From Phycisphaerales bacterium (GTDB lineage Bacteria > Planctomycetota > Phycisphaerae > Phycisphaerales > SM1A02): a DNA stretch of 64,000 nt. The stretch covers positions 1 through 64,000 of the forward strand of contig JAQWLT010000025.1 in the NCBI GenBank assembly GCA_029247205.1, in the 5' to 3' direction. The translations under genes were made by a program, and so were the position numbers. Each line of letters begins with the position of its first letter. Within the stretch, counting starts at the first letter, position 1. The notes beneath the pieces are model-generated. The model ran no database searches, was not told the DNA's origin, and saw nothing but the letters and a program-made list of their open reading frames with translations. Shown here piece after piece: positions 53,278-62,470 of this stretch.

Positions 53278-55557
53278 ATGACGCCACTGATCATCATGCT
53301 TGTGCTGCTTGCCGCACCAGCCGCCGACGATTCCACCACACTCGCTGACTACTTTGGCTTCGATGAGCTCGAAGTATTGCCCATTGGCAAATCGCCAGGG
53401 CCGATGGTCGTCACTGATATGAATGGTGACGGCCTCCAGGACATCATCGTCGCCAACAACCACCGCAGCCGCATTGAAATTCTGCAGCAGCGATTGGGCA
53501 CCACGCCAGATGAGCCCATTCAGTCACCACGCGACATCAATGAGTTTCCTGATCATTGGCGGTTTAAACGCATCCTCGTCCCTGTATCCGATGTGGTCGC
53601 CGCCATCGCTGCCCACGATCTTGACGGGGATGGCAATAAGGATCTCATCACCGCTGGCCCACCCGGACGCATCGTATTTCTCCGCCAAACACAACCAGGT
53701 AAGTTTGCAGTCGAAATGCGACGTGACATCCGCAAGCTTGCTGCCTCCTCCGCCGCATTTACGCTGACTGATATTTCAGGCAACGGCCAACCCGAACTGG
53801 TGTCGGTCATCGGCGGCGAACCGGCCATCTGGCCAATCGACAAGTTCACCCTCGGCCCCGTTCAAAAGTATCCAGCAGGAGCCTCAATCGTCGGCGTAGT
53901 TGTTTCTGACTACGACGGCGACGGCATGCAAGACCTCGCTGGAATCAGCCCAGATGATGCTGCTCCAGTGAGAATTTGGTTTGGCCGAAAGGGCGAATCA
54001 GGCGTTGCGCCAGGCCCGCAGACAATCTTTGAAATGCCGCCAATCATCGAGTTTCAAGCCGTTGGCCGCCAAGGAAGTACTGCCAGCAGAATGGCCGTGA
54101 TCGAACGCAACGCTCGGCGAATTGTCCTCTACGACCTTGAACTTGAGGCAGTAGATGGAAAAGGAGACCGGGACGCCTCATTCACCGTCCACGGCTTCCC
54201 AGATCCCGGACAGAGAAATCGCGCTTGGGCAGTGGTCGATGTCAATGGAGATGGGCGAAGCGATGTCATCGCCGCCGACACACGATCCAATGCGCTCGCC
54301 GTATTCCTTCAATCTCCTGATGGTGATCTTGTCGCGTCCGAGTCGTCCCCGAGTTTGTCGGACATTGATTCGATCGCAGCTGTGCCAGCGTCTGACGGAC
54401 ACCCGGCAGAGTTACTCGTGCTTTCTTCGGAGGAAGGCATCGTGGGTCGCACCCCACTTGGCCCAGGCGAACTCCCGTTCCCAACGCCGGTCCCTGTGAC
54501 TGCTGGCTTCGAGCCCGTCGCAATGAATGTGGTCACTCTTGGGGAGCGTCCTCATGCGGCCGTCATCGCCAATAACAAACGCGACTACACCCTCGATTTA
54601 CTCGATCTACACTCAGGGGAATCTGAGTCGATTGAACTTGGTTCACTCAGTCGAAAGCCCGACCATGTGCAGTCGGTGGACGTCGACCAAGACGGCCGAG
54701 AGGACATCCTCATTCTCACACCAGAGCGACCGATGATTCTGTTGCTCGCAGATGAAAACGGTGGCTTCGAGAAGCTTGAGAAACGAGAAATGGGCCAATA
54801 TGGATTGGTCGATGGTGCACAATCGGACACAACTGCCACCCTCGATGTCAATAGCGATGGCACTCAGGAGTTGCTTGTCGCAAGTGGCAACTTCGTTCGC
54901 GCCCTTCGCTTTGAGCGTGGCGATGGCGGCGGGTGGCGTGTTGTTCGACAATTCAATGCCGACGACCCAGACAGCAGCTTGGTTTCGGTCGCAACACTCA
55001 ATGATAAACTCGTTGCGGCCGACGCAGACAACGATCGCATTCTTATCTTCGAACCATCGAAAGACGGCGAGCGATGGACACAATCAGAGTCGCTACGAAC
55101 ACGAGGGTTCACGCCGGGGCCACTAGCAACCGGTAATTTCTCGAGCAATATTCCCGGAATCGTCACGGTTGGCGAGGATGGGTTTGCAATCGTTCCACTT
55201 GGCGGACAACGACGTACGCTTCAGGAAGCGTCATCCTGGAAGAGCACACTCGACGGCCATGTGCCCCACCGGCTCGCGGTTGGCGATGTCAATGCAGATG
55301 GCTATGGCGACATGGTCGCCCTCGATGCAGGCGAGCAGATGATCGAGATCTTTACATTTGACCAAGGCGGCGAGATGTTGCACGCTACTGGCTTTCAGAT
55401 CTTCGAAACACAACTATTCCATAGTGGCGACACGCGTGAGTATCAGCCACGACAAGTAGTCATTGCTGACATCACGGGAGATGGCGCCCATGATGTGGTC
55501 ATGCTCTGCCACGACCGCGTGCTGCTCTATCCGCAGCCCGCGGCAAGCGGCGAGTAG
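53278..55557 (+). CDS. Large exported FG-GAP/VCBS beta-propeller protein
   Basis: 759 residues from ATG 53278 with AGGAG eight bases upstream and a short signal peptide (LIIMLVLLAAPAADD). FG-GAP/VCBS blades run along the chain: TDMNGDGLQDIIVANN, HDLDGDGNKDLITAGPPG, SDYDGDGMQDLAGI, VDVNGDGRSDVIAAD, GDVNADGYGDMVALD and ADITGDGAHDVVML. No ASPIC domain at the end, unlike the CRTAC1 proteins. It appears to be two propellers or one long repeat array. Calcium-dependent ligand or adhesion role is inferred from family only. Confidence 0.8.
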   Translation: MTPLIIMLVLLAAPAADDSTTLADYFGFDELEVLPIGKSPGPMVVTDMNGDGLQDIIVANNHRSRIEILQQRLGTTPDEPIQSPRDINEFPDHWRFKRILVPVSDVVAAIAAHDLDGDGNKDLITAGPPGRIVFLRQTQPGKFAVEMRRDIRKLAASSAAFTLTDISGNGQPELVSVIGGEPAIWPIDKFTLGPVQKYPAGASIVGVVVSDYDGDGMQDLAGISPDDAAPVRIWFGRKGESGVAPGPQTIFEMPPIIEFQAVGRQGSTASRMAVIERNARRIVLYDLELEAVDGKGDRDASFTVHGFPDPGQRNRAWAVVDVNGDGRSDVIAADTRSNALAVFLQSPDGDLVASESSPSLSDIDSIAAVPASDGHPAELLVLSSEEGIVGRTPLGPGELPFPTPVPVTAGFEPVAMNVVTLGERPHAAVIANNKRDYTLDLLDLHSGESESIELGSLSRKPDHVQSVDVDQDGREDILILTPERPMILLLADENGGFEKLEKREMGQYGLVDGAQSDTTATLDVNSDGTQELLVASGNFVRALRFERGDGGGWRVVRQFNADDPDSSLVSVATLNDKLVAADADNDRILIFEPSKDGERWTQSESLRTRGFTPGPLATGNFSSNIPGIVTVGEDGFAIVPLGGQRRTLQEASSWKSTLDGHVPHRLAVGDVNADGYGDMVALDAGEQMIEIFTFDQGGEMLHATGFQIFETQLFHSGDTREYQPRQVVIADITGDGAHDVVMLCHDRVLLYPQPAASGE

Positions 55558-55562
55558 CGAAT

Positions 55563-56705
55563 TCAGCGATCGGCAATCGCCGTGTAGTCGGCAGCATGTG
55601 GACCTGTGTATTGGCAACGTGGGCGAATGAGCCGATTGTCCTCAAGACGCTCAATTGCGTGAGCAGCCCAACCTGCATTACGACTCATCGCAAAGATTGG
55701 CGTAAAGAGATCGATCGCCAAACCAAGTGAGAAGTAGGTGCTTGCCGAGTAGAAGTCGACATTGGGATGAATTCCCTTGGCGCCGACTTGTGACTCCATA
55801 ATCTCTTCGATCTTTCGACTCATCTGAAAGAGTTCGATATTGCCAGTTTCAGCAGCAATCGACTCCGCAAAGGTTTTGAGATAGGTCGCCCGAGGATCGA
55901 TGGCTTTGTACACGCGATGACCGAAACCAGGAACCTTTTCTTTGCGAGCAAGTCGACCGAGCACAAACTCCTCGATGGCACCGATGTCGCCGATTTCCTG
56001 AAGCATATTCATCACGCGCTCATTCGCACCACCGTGCAGTGGCCCGCGGAGCGTGCCAATGGCGGCGGTGATGGCTGAGTACATATCGCTTTCGGTCCCA
56101 ACCACGACCATGGTTGCGAATGTCGAAGCATTGATGCCGTGGTCAGCATGAAGCACCAGACAAACGTCCAGCGCTTTCGCGCTGGCCTCACCTGGCTTTG
56201 TCCCATTGAGCATTCTCAGAAAGCTCGTGGCCACATTGTCATTTGCATCGGGACGCACGAATGACTCGCCTCGACGAAGGCGATCGAAGTTTGCAATGAT
56301 CGCCGGGGTCGCAGCAAGAATGCGAATCGCCTTCTCCTCTTCGGCCACAAGGCTCTGATCGTCACAGTCGGGGTCCTCGAGCGCCAGCATCGCCACCATC
56401 GTCTGAAGCACATGCATCGGCGCCGCCGAAAGTGGAATCGCCTTGAGAGCTGCCCACATGTACTCAGAAAGGTCGTACTGGCTTCGAATACGTGCTGTAA
56501 AGGCTTCGAGTTCCGCGGGCGTGGGCAATCGATCATTCAACAGGAGGTAACAGGTCTCTTCGAATGTCGAGTTTCGAGCGAGCGAGTCGATATCGATGCC
56601 CACATACTCAAGCACACCCTTCTGGCCGTCAATGAAGGACTTGGTCGACTCACCGATGATCGTGTGGTCAAGACCCTTGTCCATAGTCATAGTCGCTTCG
56701 GACAT
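55563..56705 (-). CDS. gltA: Citrate synthase
   Basis: 380 residues from ATG 56705, with GGAG eight bases upstream; the ORF track's longer start is not supported. Condenses oxaloacetate and acetyl-CoA. Active-site residues are in VLHADHGIN (His), VPGFGHRVYK (His) and NVDFYSAS (Asp). GPLHGGANERVMNML is the family signature. The short type I-like length suggests the dimeric form or a 2-methylcitrate/citrate synthase; TCA role is most likely. Confidence 0.95.
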   Translation of the reverse strand: MSEATMTMDKGLDHTIIGESTKSFIDGQKGVLEYVGIDIDSLARNSTFEETCYLLLNDRLPTPAELEAFTARIRSQYDLSEYMWAALKAIPLSAAPMHVLQTMVAMLALEDPDCDDQSLVAEEEKAIRILAATPAIIANFDRLRRGESFVRPDANDNVATSFLRMLNGTKPGEASAKALDVCLVLHADHGINASTFATMVVVGTESDMYSAITAAIGTLRGPLHGGANERVMNMLQEIGDIGAIEEFVLGRLARKEKVPGFGHRVYKAIDPRATYLKTFAESIAAETGNIELFQMSRKIEEIMESQVGAKGIHPNVDFYSASTYFSLGLAIDLFTPIFAMSRNAGWAAHAIERLEDNRLIRPRCQYTGPHAADYTAIADR

Positions 56706-56833
56706 TCGATTCGCTCCAGAGAGGTGGTTTGTGGCTCCACGGCCGGACATCGACAGCGGGCCCAAGATTGTACCTCCTCCCGACCTTCACGTGGTTCGAT
56801 GCTCAATCGCCATGATGTCTACCATGGCCCACT

Positions 56834-57988
56834 ATGTTCATACTGCTGGGGACCGACCTGCGGCCCGATCGCCGACCTGTTGTGACTGAGACACTCATCA
56901 TCCTCATGATGGCGGCCTATCTCGCCGTACTGATGATTGGGTTGCGGAATCCAGACCTCGCCACCACAACGGTCAATAGCATGATGCTCTCATCCACAGA
57001 CTTTCACTGGTGGCAGTTGATCACCTACCAATTCGCGCATGACAGTCCGCTGCTCAGTGGCGACGGGCACCCACTGGTGCGGCTCTTACACCTCGGGCTC
57101 AATCTGATGTATTTGTGGGTGTTTGGCGCTGCCATCGAAGGCAGAATGGGCCGACTCAGTTTTGCATTATTCGCAATCATCGGCGGCATGGTTGCCGGCG
57201 GCGCCCACATGATGGCCTCGCCATCCCCCGTCCTTGGCGCCAGCGGAATGGTGGGTGCACTGGCCGGCGCGTTCCTCGTTCTGAGCCCCCGCTGCCGTGT
57301 TCGTGTGCTGGTTGTATTCATTCTCATTCGCATCTGGATGATTCCGGCGCTTTGGATTATTGCATTCTTTGTCATCATGGACCTCGCTGGCTGGGCCGGC
57401 CTTCGAGGTGAGCAAGTCTCGTATGCCGCCCACCTCGGCGGCTATGCATGGGGAATCGGAATCGCGTTGCTACTGATGACAACACCCCTCATCAGCCGAA
57501 CCGATGCCGACTTCTTCTCACTCTTCAAACAATGGCGGAGACGGCAAGAATTTCGCCGCGTCGTTCAAACGACACCCGACCAACGCATTCAGGCTGCACG
57601 AATAAGCAAGCCATCACCTCCCTTCCTCGCTGAAGTACGATCTCACATGCAGTCAAACGACATGGACGCTGCCGCAACACTGTGGATGCAGTCGGCTGGC
57701 AAACATCCAGAAGCGACGCTCGCGGCCACACCCCAACTCACACTTGCCAATCATCTTCAAGCTTCTGGCGAACAAGCCGCTGCGGCCGAAGCATATGAAC
57801 GATATTTGGTTCGCCATGGCCACTCACATAAGGCCAATGAGGTACGCCTACTTCTGGCACTCTTATTCGTTCGCTCACTTGAAAAACGCACAGCAGCTGT
57901 TCCGCTACTGAACCATGTCTTGGCAGGCAATATGGACCAACACCGCCGCACGCTCGCCGAGTCGCTCTTGCAGGAGGCTACGGCATGA
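56834..57988 (+). CDS. Rhomboid-family intramembrane protease with C-terminal helical extension
   Basis: 384 residues. About six membrane helices occupy the first 225 residues. The catalytic dyad is visible: Ser in VLGASGMVGALAG and His in SYAAHLGGYAWG, with the HLGLNLMYLWVFG helix typical of rhomboids. The cytoplasmic C-terminal 150 residues contain TPR-like helices (LANHLQASGEQAAAAEAYERYL), which may recruit substrates. It overlaps trpF by ATGA. Confidence 0.88.
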   Translation: MFILLGTDLRPDRRPVVTETLIILMMAAYLAVLMIGLRNPDLATTTVNSMMLSSTDFHWWQLITYQFAHDSPLLSGDGHPLVRLLHLGLNLMYLWVFGAAIEGRMGRLSFALFAIIGGMVAGGAHMMASPSPVLGASGMVGALAGAFLVLSPRCRVRVLVVFILIRIWMIPALWIIAFFVIMDLAGWAGLRGEQVSYAAHLGGYAWGIGIALLLMTTPLISRTDADFFSLFKQWRRRQEFRRVVQTTPDQRIQAARISKPSPPFLAEVRSHMQSNDMDAAATLWMQSAGKHPEATLAATPQLTLANHLQASGEQAAAAEAYERYLVRHGHSHKANEVRLLLALLFVRSLEKRTAAVPLLNHVLAGNMDQHRRTLAESLLQEATA

Positions 57989-58632
57989 GTGCCCTCCACA
58001 ACAGATGGCCCAGCACCGAGACCGGCCCAACCCGCATCAAGATCTGCGGCATCACCACTTTCGAGCAGATCGACGAGGCCGCCGCTGCAGGAGCCGACGC
58101 GATCGGACTCGTGCAAGTAGCAGGATCGCCCAGGGAAGTCTCGCCAACGCTTGCGGCAGAACTGTGCGCAGCAACACCCACTGAAGTGACGCCGATCACG
58201 TTGCTCGTCAATGCTGCCGAGCCAGCCGTGCAAGATCGACCCTGCGACTGGGTGCAACTGCACGGCGATGAAGATGGGGCTGCCACGAAACAAGCCGCTA
58301 GGCGTGGACCGGTCATCCGCGCGATCTCGTTTGAGAACCGTGATGCAATCTTAAAATGGGACCGCTGCGAAGCCGTCACGCGGCTCTTGATCGACAGCCA
58401 CCACGGCGGAAGTGGCGTCGCCTTCGACCATGCAGCCTTTGCTGAATTTGCCGACTCTCTCCGTACGCCATGGATCCTCGCTGGGGGACTGACTCCCGAG
58501 ACGGTGGCAGATGCAATTACATGCTTACACCCTTGGGGGGTCGATGTCAGCAGCGGCGTCGAATCGAGTCGCGGCGTGAAAGACCTTGCGAAGATTGCTG
58601 CGTTCTGCGAAGCCGTCCGAACAGCCTATTAA
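57985..58632 (+). CDS. trpF: Phosphoribosylanthranilate isomerase
   Basis: 215 residues, TIM barrel. Isomerises PRA to CdRP in tryptophan synthesis. Motifs: RIKICGITTFEQI, GADAIGLVQVAGSPREVSP, VQLHGDED, LLIDSHHGGSG and LAGGLTPETV. VDVSSGVESSRGVKDLAKI closes the phosphate-binding site. No other trp biosynthesis gene is adjacent, though a glutamine amidotransferase of TrpG/PabA type lies at 61780. Translationally coupled to the rhomboid gene. Confidence 0.95.
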   Translation: MSALHNRWPSTETGPTRIKICGITTFEQIDEAAAAGADAIGLVQVAGSPREVSPTLAAELCAATPTEVTPITLLVNAAEPAVQDRPCDWVQLHGDEDGAATKQAARRGPVIRAISFENRDAILKWDRCEAVTRLLIDSHHGGSGVAFDHAAFAEFADSLRTPWILAGGLTPETVADAITCLHPWGVDVSSGVESSRGVKDLAKIAAFCEAVRTAY

Positions 58633-59090
58633 GCCAAGGGCGGCTTCTCTTTCAGCACCAAACGGGTGCCGTCAATGCGAAGATCATCGTCGATGGCCTT
58701 GGTCATATCCCAGAGCGTCAAGGCCGCCACGGTCGCCGCAGTGAGTGCTTCCATTTCAACTCCGGTTTTGGCCGTCACTGCAGCTGACGCCTCGATACGA
58801 ATTGCCCCATCCTCACTTCGTTCAAATGAAACCTCAACATGATCAAGCGGCAACGTATGACAGAGCGGGATCAAAACATCGACTCGCTTGGCAGCTTGAA
58901 TACCAGCAAGCCTTGCGACCGCCAATGCCTCGCCTTTGGGCAAGTCGCCACACATGATGCGGTCGAGCGTGTCCTGCTTGGCACGCAAGAGTGCTTCCGC
59001 AACAGCACGGCGACGCACAACTGGCTTGCCAGAGACATCCACCATTTGTGCGCGGCCTTGTTCATCCAAATGCGTTAGTCGTTCACTCAT
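58629..59090 (-). CDS. moaC: Cyclic pyranopterin monophosphate synthase
   Basis: I start at ATG 59090 (153 residues), which overlaps the stop of the amidohydrolase gene (ATGA). Second step of molybdenum cofactor synthesis. Family motifs: MVDVSGKPVVRRRAVAEA, AGIQAAKRVDVLIPLCHTLPLDHV, KTGVEMEALTAATVAALTLWDMTKAID (read in parts), all in MoaC order. Other moa genes are not in this window. Its 3' end overlaps the convergent trpF by four bases. Confidence 0.96.
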   Translation of the reverse strand: MSERLTHLDEQGRAQMVDVSGKPVVRRRAVAEALLRAKQDTLDRIMCGDLPKGEALAVARLAGIQAAKRVDVLIPLCHTLPLDHVEVSFERSEDGAIRIEASAAVTAKTGVEMEALTAATVAALTLWDMTKAIDDDLRIDGTRLVLKEKPPLA

Positions 59091-60634
59091 GCCGATATGC
59101 TCCTCTTCGAACGATCCTCTTGTGGCCACTCCCCAGCGAGAAGTGTCCCAGCAACGACGGTCGCTTGCACGCTCGCAGCATGAATATTGTCAAAGGGGTC
59201 GCCGGACCAAACGACGAAGTCAGCATCCGCTCCAACTCGAAGTGGCGGATCAAACCCACAGACCTCAGCAGCTTCGTAGGTGTGGGCATACATAGCTGCA
59301 CTGGGTGAAATCGCCTGGTCACTGTAGAAAGGCTGCCCACAGTCGTCCTCGCCAGTGATGGCAGCTCGAAGCGTTGCAACTGGATCAACCGAAACAATGG
59401 GCCAGTCGGTGCCGAAAGAGAGTCTTGCGCCAGCTGCTTGCATATCGCGAAGCGGGAGCAAGCGGCACGCTCGCTCACCAAGCCTTGCATTGGCCATATG
59501 TGCATCAGCTGCCCGATGAGCTGGCTGCACACTCAGACGCATACCGCCCATGGCAGCCAGTTCGGATGGGCCCACCAACTGCGCATGCTCGAGTGTCGGG
59601 CGGATGTCAATCGGGCACGTACGGAATAACTCCAGGGCTCGCAAGACAGCGGCATCGCCAATGGCATGGACGACTGGGGCAAGGCCAGCTTCACACACTT
59701 GTTGGCACCACGCTCCGTCCAAACGCTCATTGGCACGTTCTACCCATAAACCGCGAGTATGTGGCGCATCGGCATAAGGCGTATGCAGCCGAGCAGTGCG
59801 GGACCCGAGCGTGCCATCAAAAAATGCCTTGCAGCCTGTCAGACGAAGTCGATCAGTCCATGGCATATTCGCATGCCACCCTGTGTCGAGTGGAAGTTCA
59901 CGATCAAGTTGTACGACCGAGAGACGCACGGGGAGTTCCCCGGCAAGTGGCGATAGAAACTGCTCGATGTCAGCCCGATACTCCATCGTTCTCGCCATCG
60001 TGATGCCATGGGCGAGAAGATGCTGCATCGCTCGATCACGTGACTGCATGCGATCTGCTTCAGGCATTGGCGGCACCATCGGATTGACCAGTTCCCATGC
60101 GGCGGCTTCCGCAAGCAAGCCCGTTGGATTGCCTGATGCATCACGTCCGACATGCCCACCAGTGATGTCTTGCGAAAGATCTACTCTCTCAAGCACCGCA
60201 TCGTTCACGAGCACAGCATGCCAATCACATCGCCAGCAGACGACCGGTCGCGATCCAGCGACGGCAAGCCAAGATCTGTCTGGCGGTTCGTTGCAAGACC
60301 ACAATGTTTCATTCCATCCAGAAGCCACCAACCACCGATCAGATGGCAGTGATGCTGCGGCCTGCTCAATTTTTGCCTCAAACGATTCGCGGTCTGTGAC
60401 CTGGGAAAGATCCACATGGCGCATCGTCTCACCGCCAAGCATCAAGTGAAGATGCGCATCGACCAGGCCGGGCGTCACAACGCTGCCCCGCACATCAATT
60501 GTTTGGACATCGAGCGCCACATCAGCGGCGGCGATCTCCACGACACGCCCCTGCCGGAGAATTAATGATGCCGCTCGCGGCAATGGGTCGGTTCCGTCCC
60601 AGAGGCGAGCATTTTGAATGACAAGGTCAACCAT
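59087..60634 (-). CDS. YtcJ-like metal-dependent amidohydrolase
   Basis: 515 residues. A composite amidohydrolase fold: DGTDPLPRAASLILRQG at the N-terminal beta-sandwich, metal-binding DAHLHLMLGG, then HAIGDAAVLRALELF and HAQLVGPSEL with further His, and SFGTDWPIVSVDP carrying the conserved Asp. This matches amidohydrolase_3/YtcJ enzymes, whose substrates are mostly unknown amides or N-formyl compounds. No signal peptide, so cytoplasmic. It precedes moaC in an operon with a four-base overlap. Confidence 0.88.
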   Translation of the reverse strand: MVDLVIQNARLWDGTDPLPRAASLILRQGRVVEIAAADVALDVQTIDVRGSVVTPGLVDAHLHLMLGGETMRHVDLSQVTDRESFEAKIEQAAASLPSDRWLVASGWNETLWSCNEPPDRSWLAVAGSRPVVCWRCDWHAVLVNDAVLERVDLSQDITGGHVGRDASGNPTGLLAEAAAWELVNPMVPPMPEADRMQSRDRAMQHLLAHGITMARTMEYRADIEQFLSPLAGELPVRLSVVQLDRELPLDTGWHANMPWTDRLRLTGCKAFFDGTLGSRTARLHTPYADAPHTRGLWVERANERLDGAWCQQVCEAGLAPVVHAIGDAAVLRALELFRTCPIDIRPTLEHAQLVGPSELAAMGGMRLSVQPAHRAADAHMANARLGERACRLLPLRDMQAAGARLSFGTDWPIVSVDPVATLRAAITGEDDCGQPFYSDQAISPSAAMYAHTYEAAEVCGFDPPLRVGADADFVVWSGDPFDNIHAASVQATVVAGTLLAGEWPQEDRSKRSISA

Positions 60635-60700
60635 ATGACTGCTTCAAATCAGACGAACAAGCGACACTAGTACGAGCTGCTCATATGCTATCGTGAGGCG

Positions 60701-61375
60701 ATGAGCATGACTTCATTAGCGATTCTTCTGAGCGGCGCTGCAATGTGTGCAATTGCATGCGAAAAGAGCACTCCTCCCCCGCCACCACCCGGCCCGGCAG
60801 CCACTACAACTCAGACTTCACCGCAACAGACCACACCAAAGCGAGGCCTACTCGCTGTCGACAGTGGTAAATCAATGCCCAAAAGTACAGTGAGCCCACC
60901 TGAGGATCCAGGCCTTGCAATATTTTTGGGCTATGAAGCTCCGACGGACATCACGTGGCGATGGGAACCTCCCCGAAACTCTATGCGACTCATGAACTGG
61001 GTCATCCCATCGCCTCCTGGGGCCGAACCCGCCGAATTGACGATCGCACACTTCCCTGAAGCCGCTGGCAACACACGAGACGCAAACATCCGCCGCTGGA
61101 CCAGTCAATTTCGCGGCGACGACTTAGCCCCGCAGCCAAAGGTCACATCGTTGACGATCTCTGACATGCCCGTCACCATGGTTGAACTTCAGGGCGAGTA
61201 CCTCGGCATGGGTGGGGGCTGGCACAAGGCCGACTACATCATGCTTGTAGCGATGGTTGAATCACCCAAGGGATCGATCTTTATGAAGATGCTCGGCTCT
61301 TCGCAAACCGTCGATGCAGCACGACCTGCATTCATGGCAATGATCAAGGGCCTTCGCCCAACCAAGATCTGGTAG
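60701..61375 (+). CDS. Lipoprotein of unknown function
   Basis: 224 residues with a lipoprotein signal (LLSGAAMCAIACEKS), then a Pro/Thr/Gln-rich linker (PPPPPPGPAATTTQTSPQQ) and a compact domain from about residue 75. That domain has W.W..P....RLMNWVIP, AELTIAHFPEA and MPVTMVELQGEYLGMG, like other planctomycete small envelope proteins whose role is unknown. Its end abuts a convergent gene with no gap. Confidence 0.7.
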   Translation: MSMTSLAILLSGAAMCAIACEKSTPPPPPPGPAATTTQTSPQQTTPKRGLLAVDSGKSMPKSTVSPPEDPGLAIFLGYEAPTDITWRWEPPRNSMRLMNWVIPSPPGAEPAELTIAHFPEAAGNTRDANIRRWTSQFRGDDLAPQPKVTSLTISDMPVTMVELQGEYLGMGGGWHKADYIMLVAMVESPKGSIFMKMLGSSQTVDAARPAFMAMIKGLRPTKIW

Positions 61376-61783
61376 TCAGCTCGCCTGCCACATCGCGCCC
61401 GAGCGAACGTGAAAGTTCACGAGGTCGCCCTCTTGCAACGAAGCCGCCTCTTCTGGCGTCTCAAGTTGCACACACATCGGCACCACTGATTGAACCACGA
61501 TGGCCCCAGCATCCCGATCAATCGACTCAACTCTTCCAGCCACAATGCGAGGCTCGCCGCTGATCGGCTCTATGAATAATCCTCCAGCTGTTGCCACATG
61601 CACACGAAGGCCACACGCGTTGATTGCGCCCATGACTCGCTCACCCACCGATACATCTACAGGCTCATCCACAGCCAAACGTAGGCGGTAACTGGATCCG
61701 GAGACACCAATGACGATGGTTCCAGTGTCAAGGGATTCAACCAGACCGCGGAAGGCGTACTGCGTACTCGAAGTGCTCATCAT
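61376..61783 (-). CDS. Conserved hypothetical protein with two similar halves
   Basis: 135 residues, no signal peptide. The two halves look related: FRGLVESLDTGTIVIGVSGSSYRL and GRVESIDRDAGAIVVQSVVP, each followed by a GERV/GDLV turn. This suggests an internal duplication of a small beta-barrel unit, as in biotinyl/lumazine-binding or OB-like folds, but I cannot name the family. It overlaps the upstream amidotransferase gene by ATGA and may be functionally linked to it. Confidence 0.6.
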   Translation of the reverse strand: MMSTSSTQYAFRGLVESLDTGTIVIGVSGSSYRLRLAVDEPVDVSVGERVMGAINACGLRVHVATAGGLFIEPISGEPRIVAGRVESIDRDAGAIVVQSVVPMCVQLETPEEAASLQEGDLVNFHVRSGAMWQAS

Positions 61784-62409
61784 GGCAGTGTAGACGCTTC
61801 ATCCACCCAACCGGCGATTGACTGAGACAGAAAAGTCCGCACAAGATCGGGGCCTTTCACACTCATGAAACTCTCTGGATGAAACTGAACACCGGTCATC
61901 GAAGCTTCTTTGCCGCTAGGCCATCCTCCTCGCCACCGCAAACCCATCACATCACCCTCCTGGGTCCATGCTGAGACTTCAAAGTCTGAGGGCACCGATT
62001 CGCGGCGAACAATGAGCGAGTGGTATCGCGTCGCTTCAAATGGATCGGAAATACCTGCAAAGATGCCCTTGCCGTCGTGATAGATCGGCGAAGTCTTTCC
62101 GTGCATCGGCCGTTCGTGCCGCACAACATCCATTCCATACACATCAGCAATGACCTGATGCCCAAGACAAACGCCGAGCAATGGAACTTTGCCTCGAACC
62201 GTCCGCACTACGTCAGCGCAGACACCGGCCTCAGCTGGGGTACAGGGACCGGGCGACAGCACCACATGAGTTGGGGCCATCTCTACGACATCCACTGCCG
62301 TCACTTCGTCATGACGCACGACGCGAATGTCGATCGATGGATCGATCACGCCAATGCAGTGAACGAGATTCCATGTAAAGGAGTCGTAGTTGTCGATGAG
62401 CAGTAGCAC
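61780..62409 (-). CDS. Anthranilate/aminodeoxychorismate synthase glutamine amidotransferase subunit
   Basis: 209 residues, class I glutamine amidotransferase supplying ammonia to a chorismate-using partner. Motifs: LLIDNYDSFTWNLVHCIG, VVLSPGPCTPAEAGVC, LLGVCLGHQVIADVYG (catalytic Cys) and GVQFHPESFMSVKG (His-Glu). Bacterial PabA and TrpG are nearly indistinguishable, and some organisms use one for both folate and tryptophan. No TrpE/PabB partner is adjacent. Confidence 0.92.
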   Translation of the reverse strand: MLLLIDNYDSFTWNLVHCIGVIDPSIDIRVVRHDEVTAVDVVEMAPTHVVLSPGPCTPAEAGVCADVVRTVRGKVPLLGVCLGHQVIADVYGMDVVRHERPMHGKTSPIYHDGKGIFAGISDPFEATRYHSLIVRRESVPSDFEVSAWTQEGDVMGLRWRGGWPSGKEASMTGVQFHPESFMSVKGPDLVRTFLSQSIAGWVDEASTLP

Positions 62410-62470
62410 GATTGCAGGTTACAAGGCAAATGGCATGACCGCGCTGCTGATCAGCAAATGAGGCCGCCTA

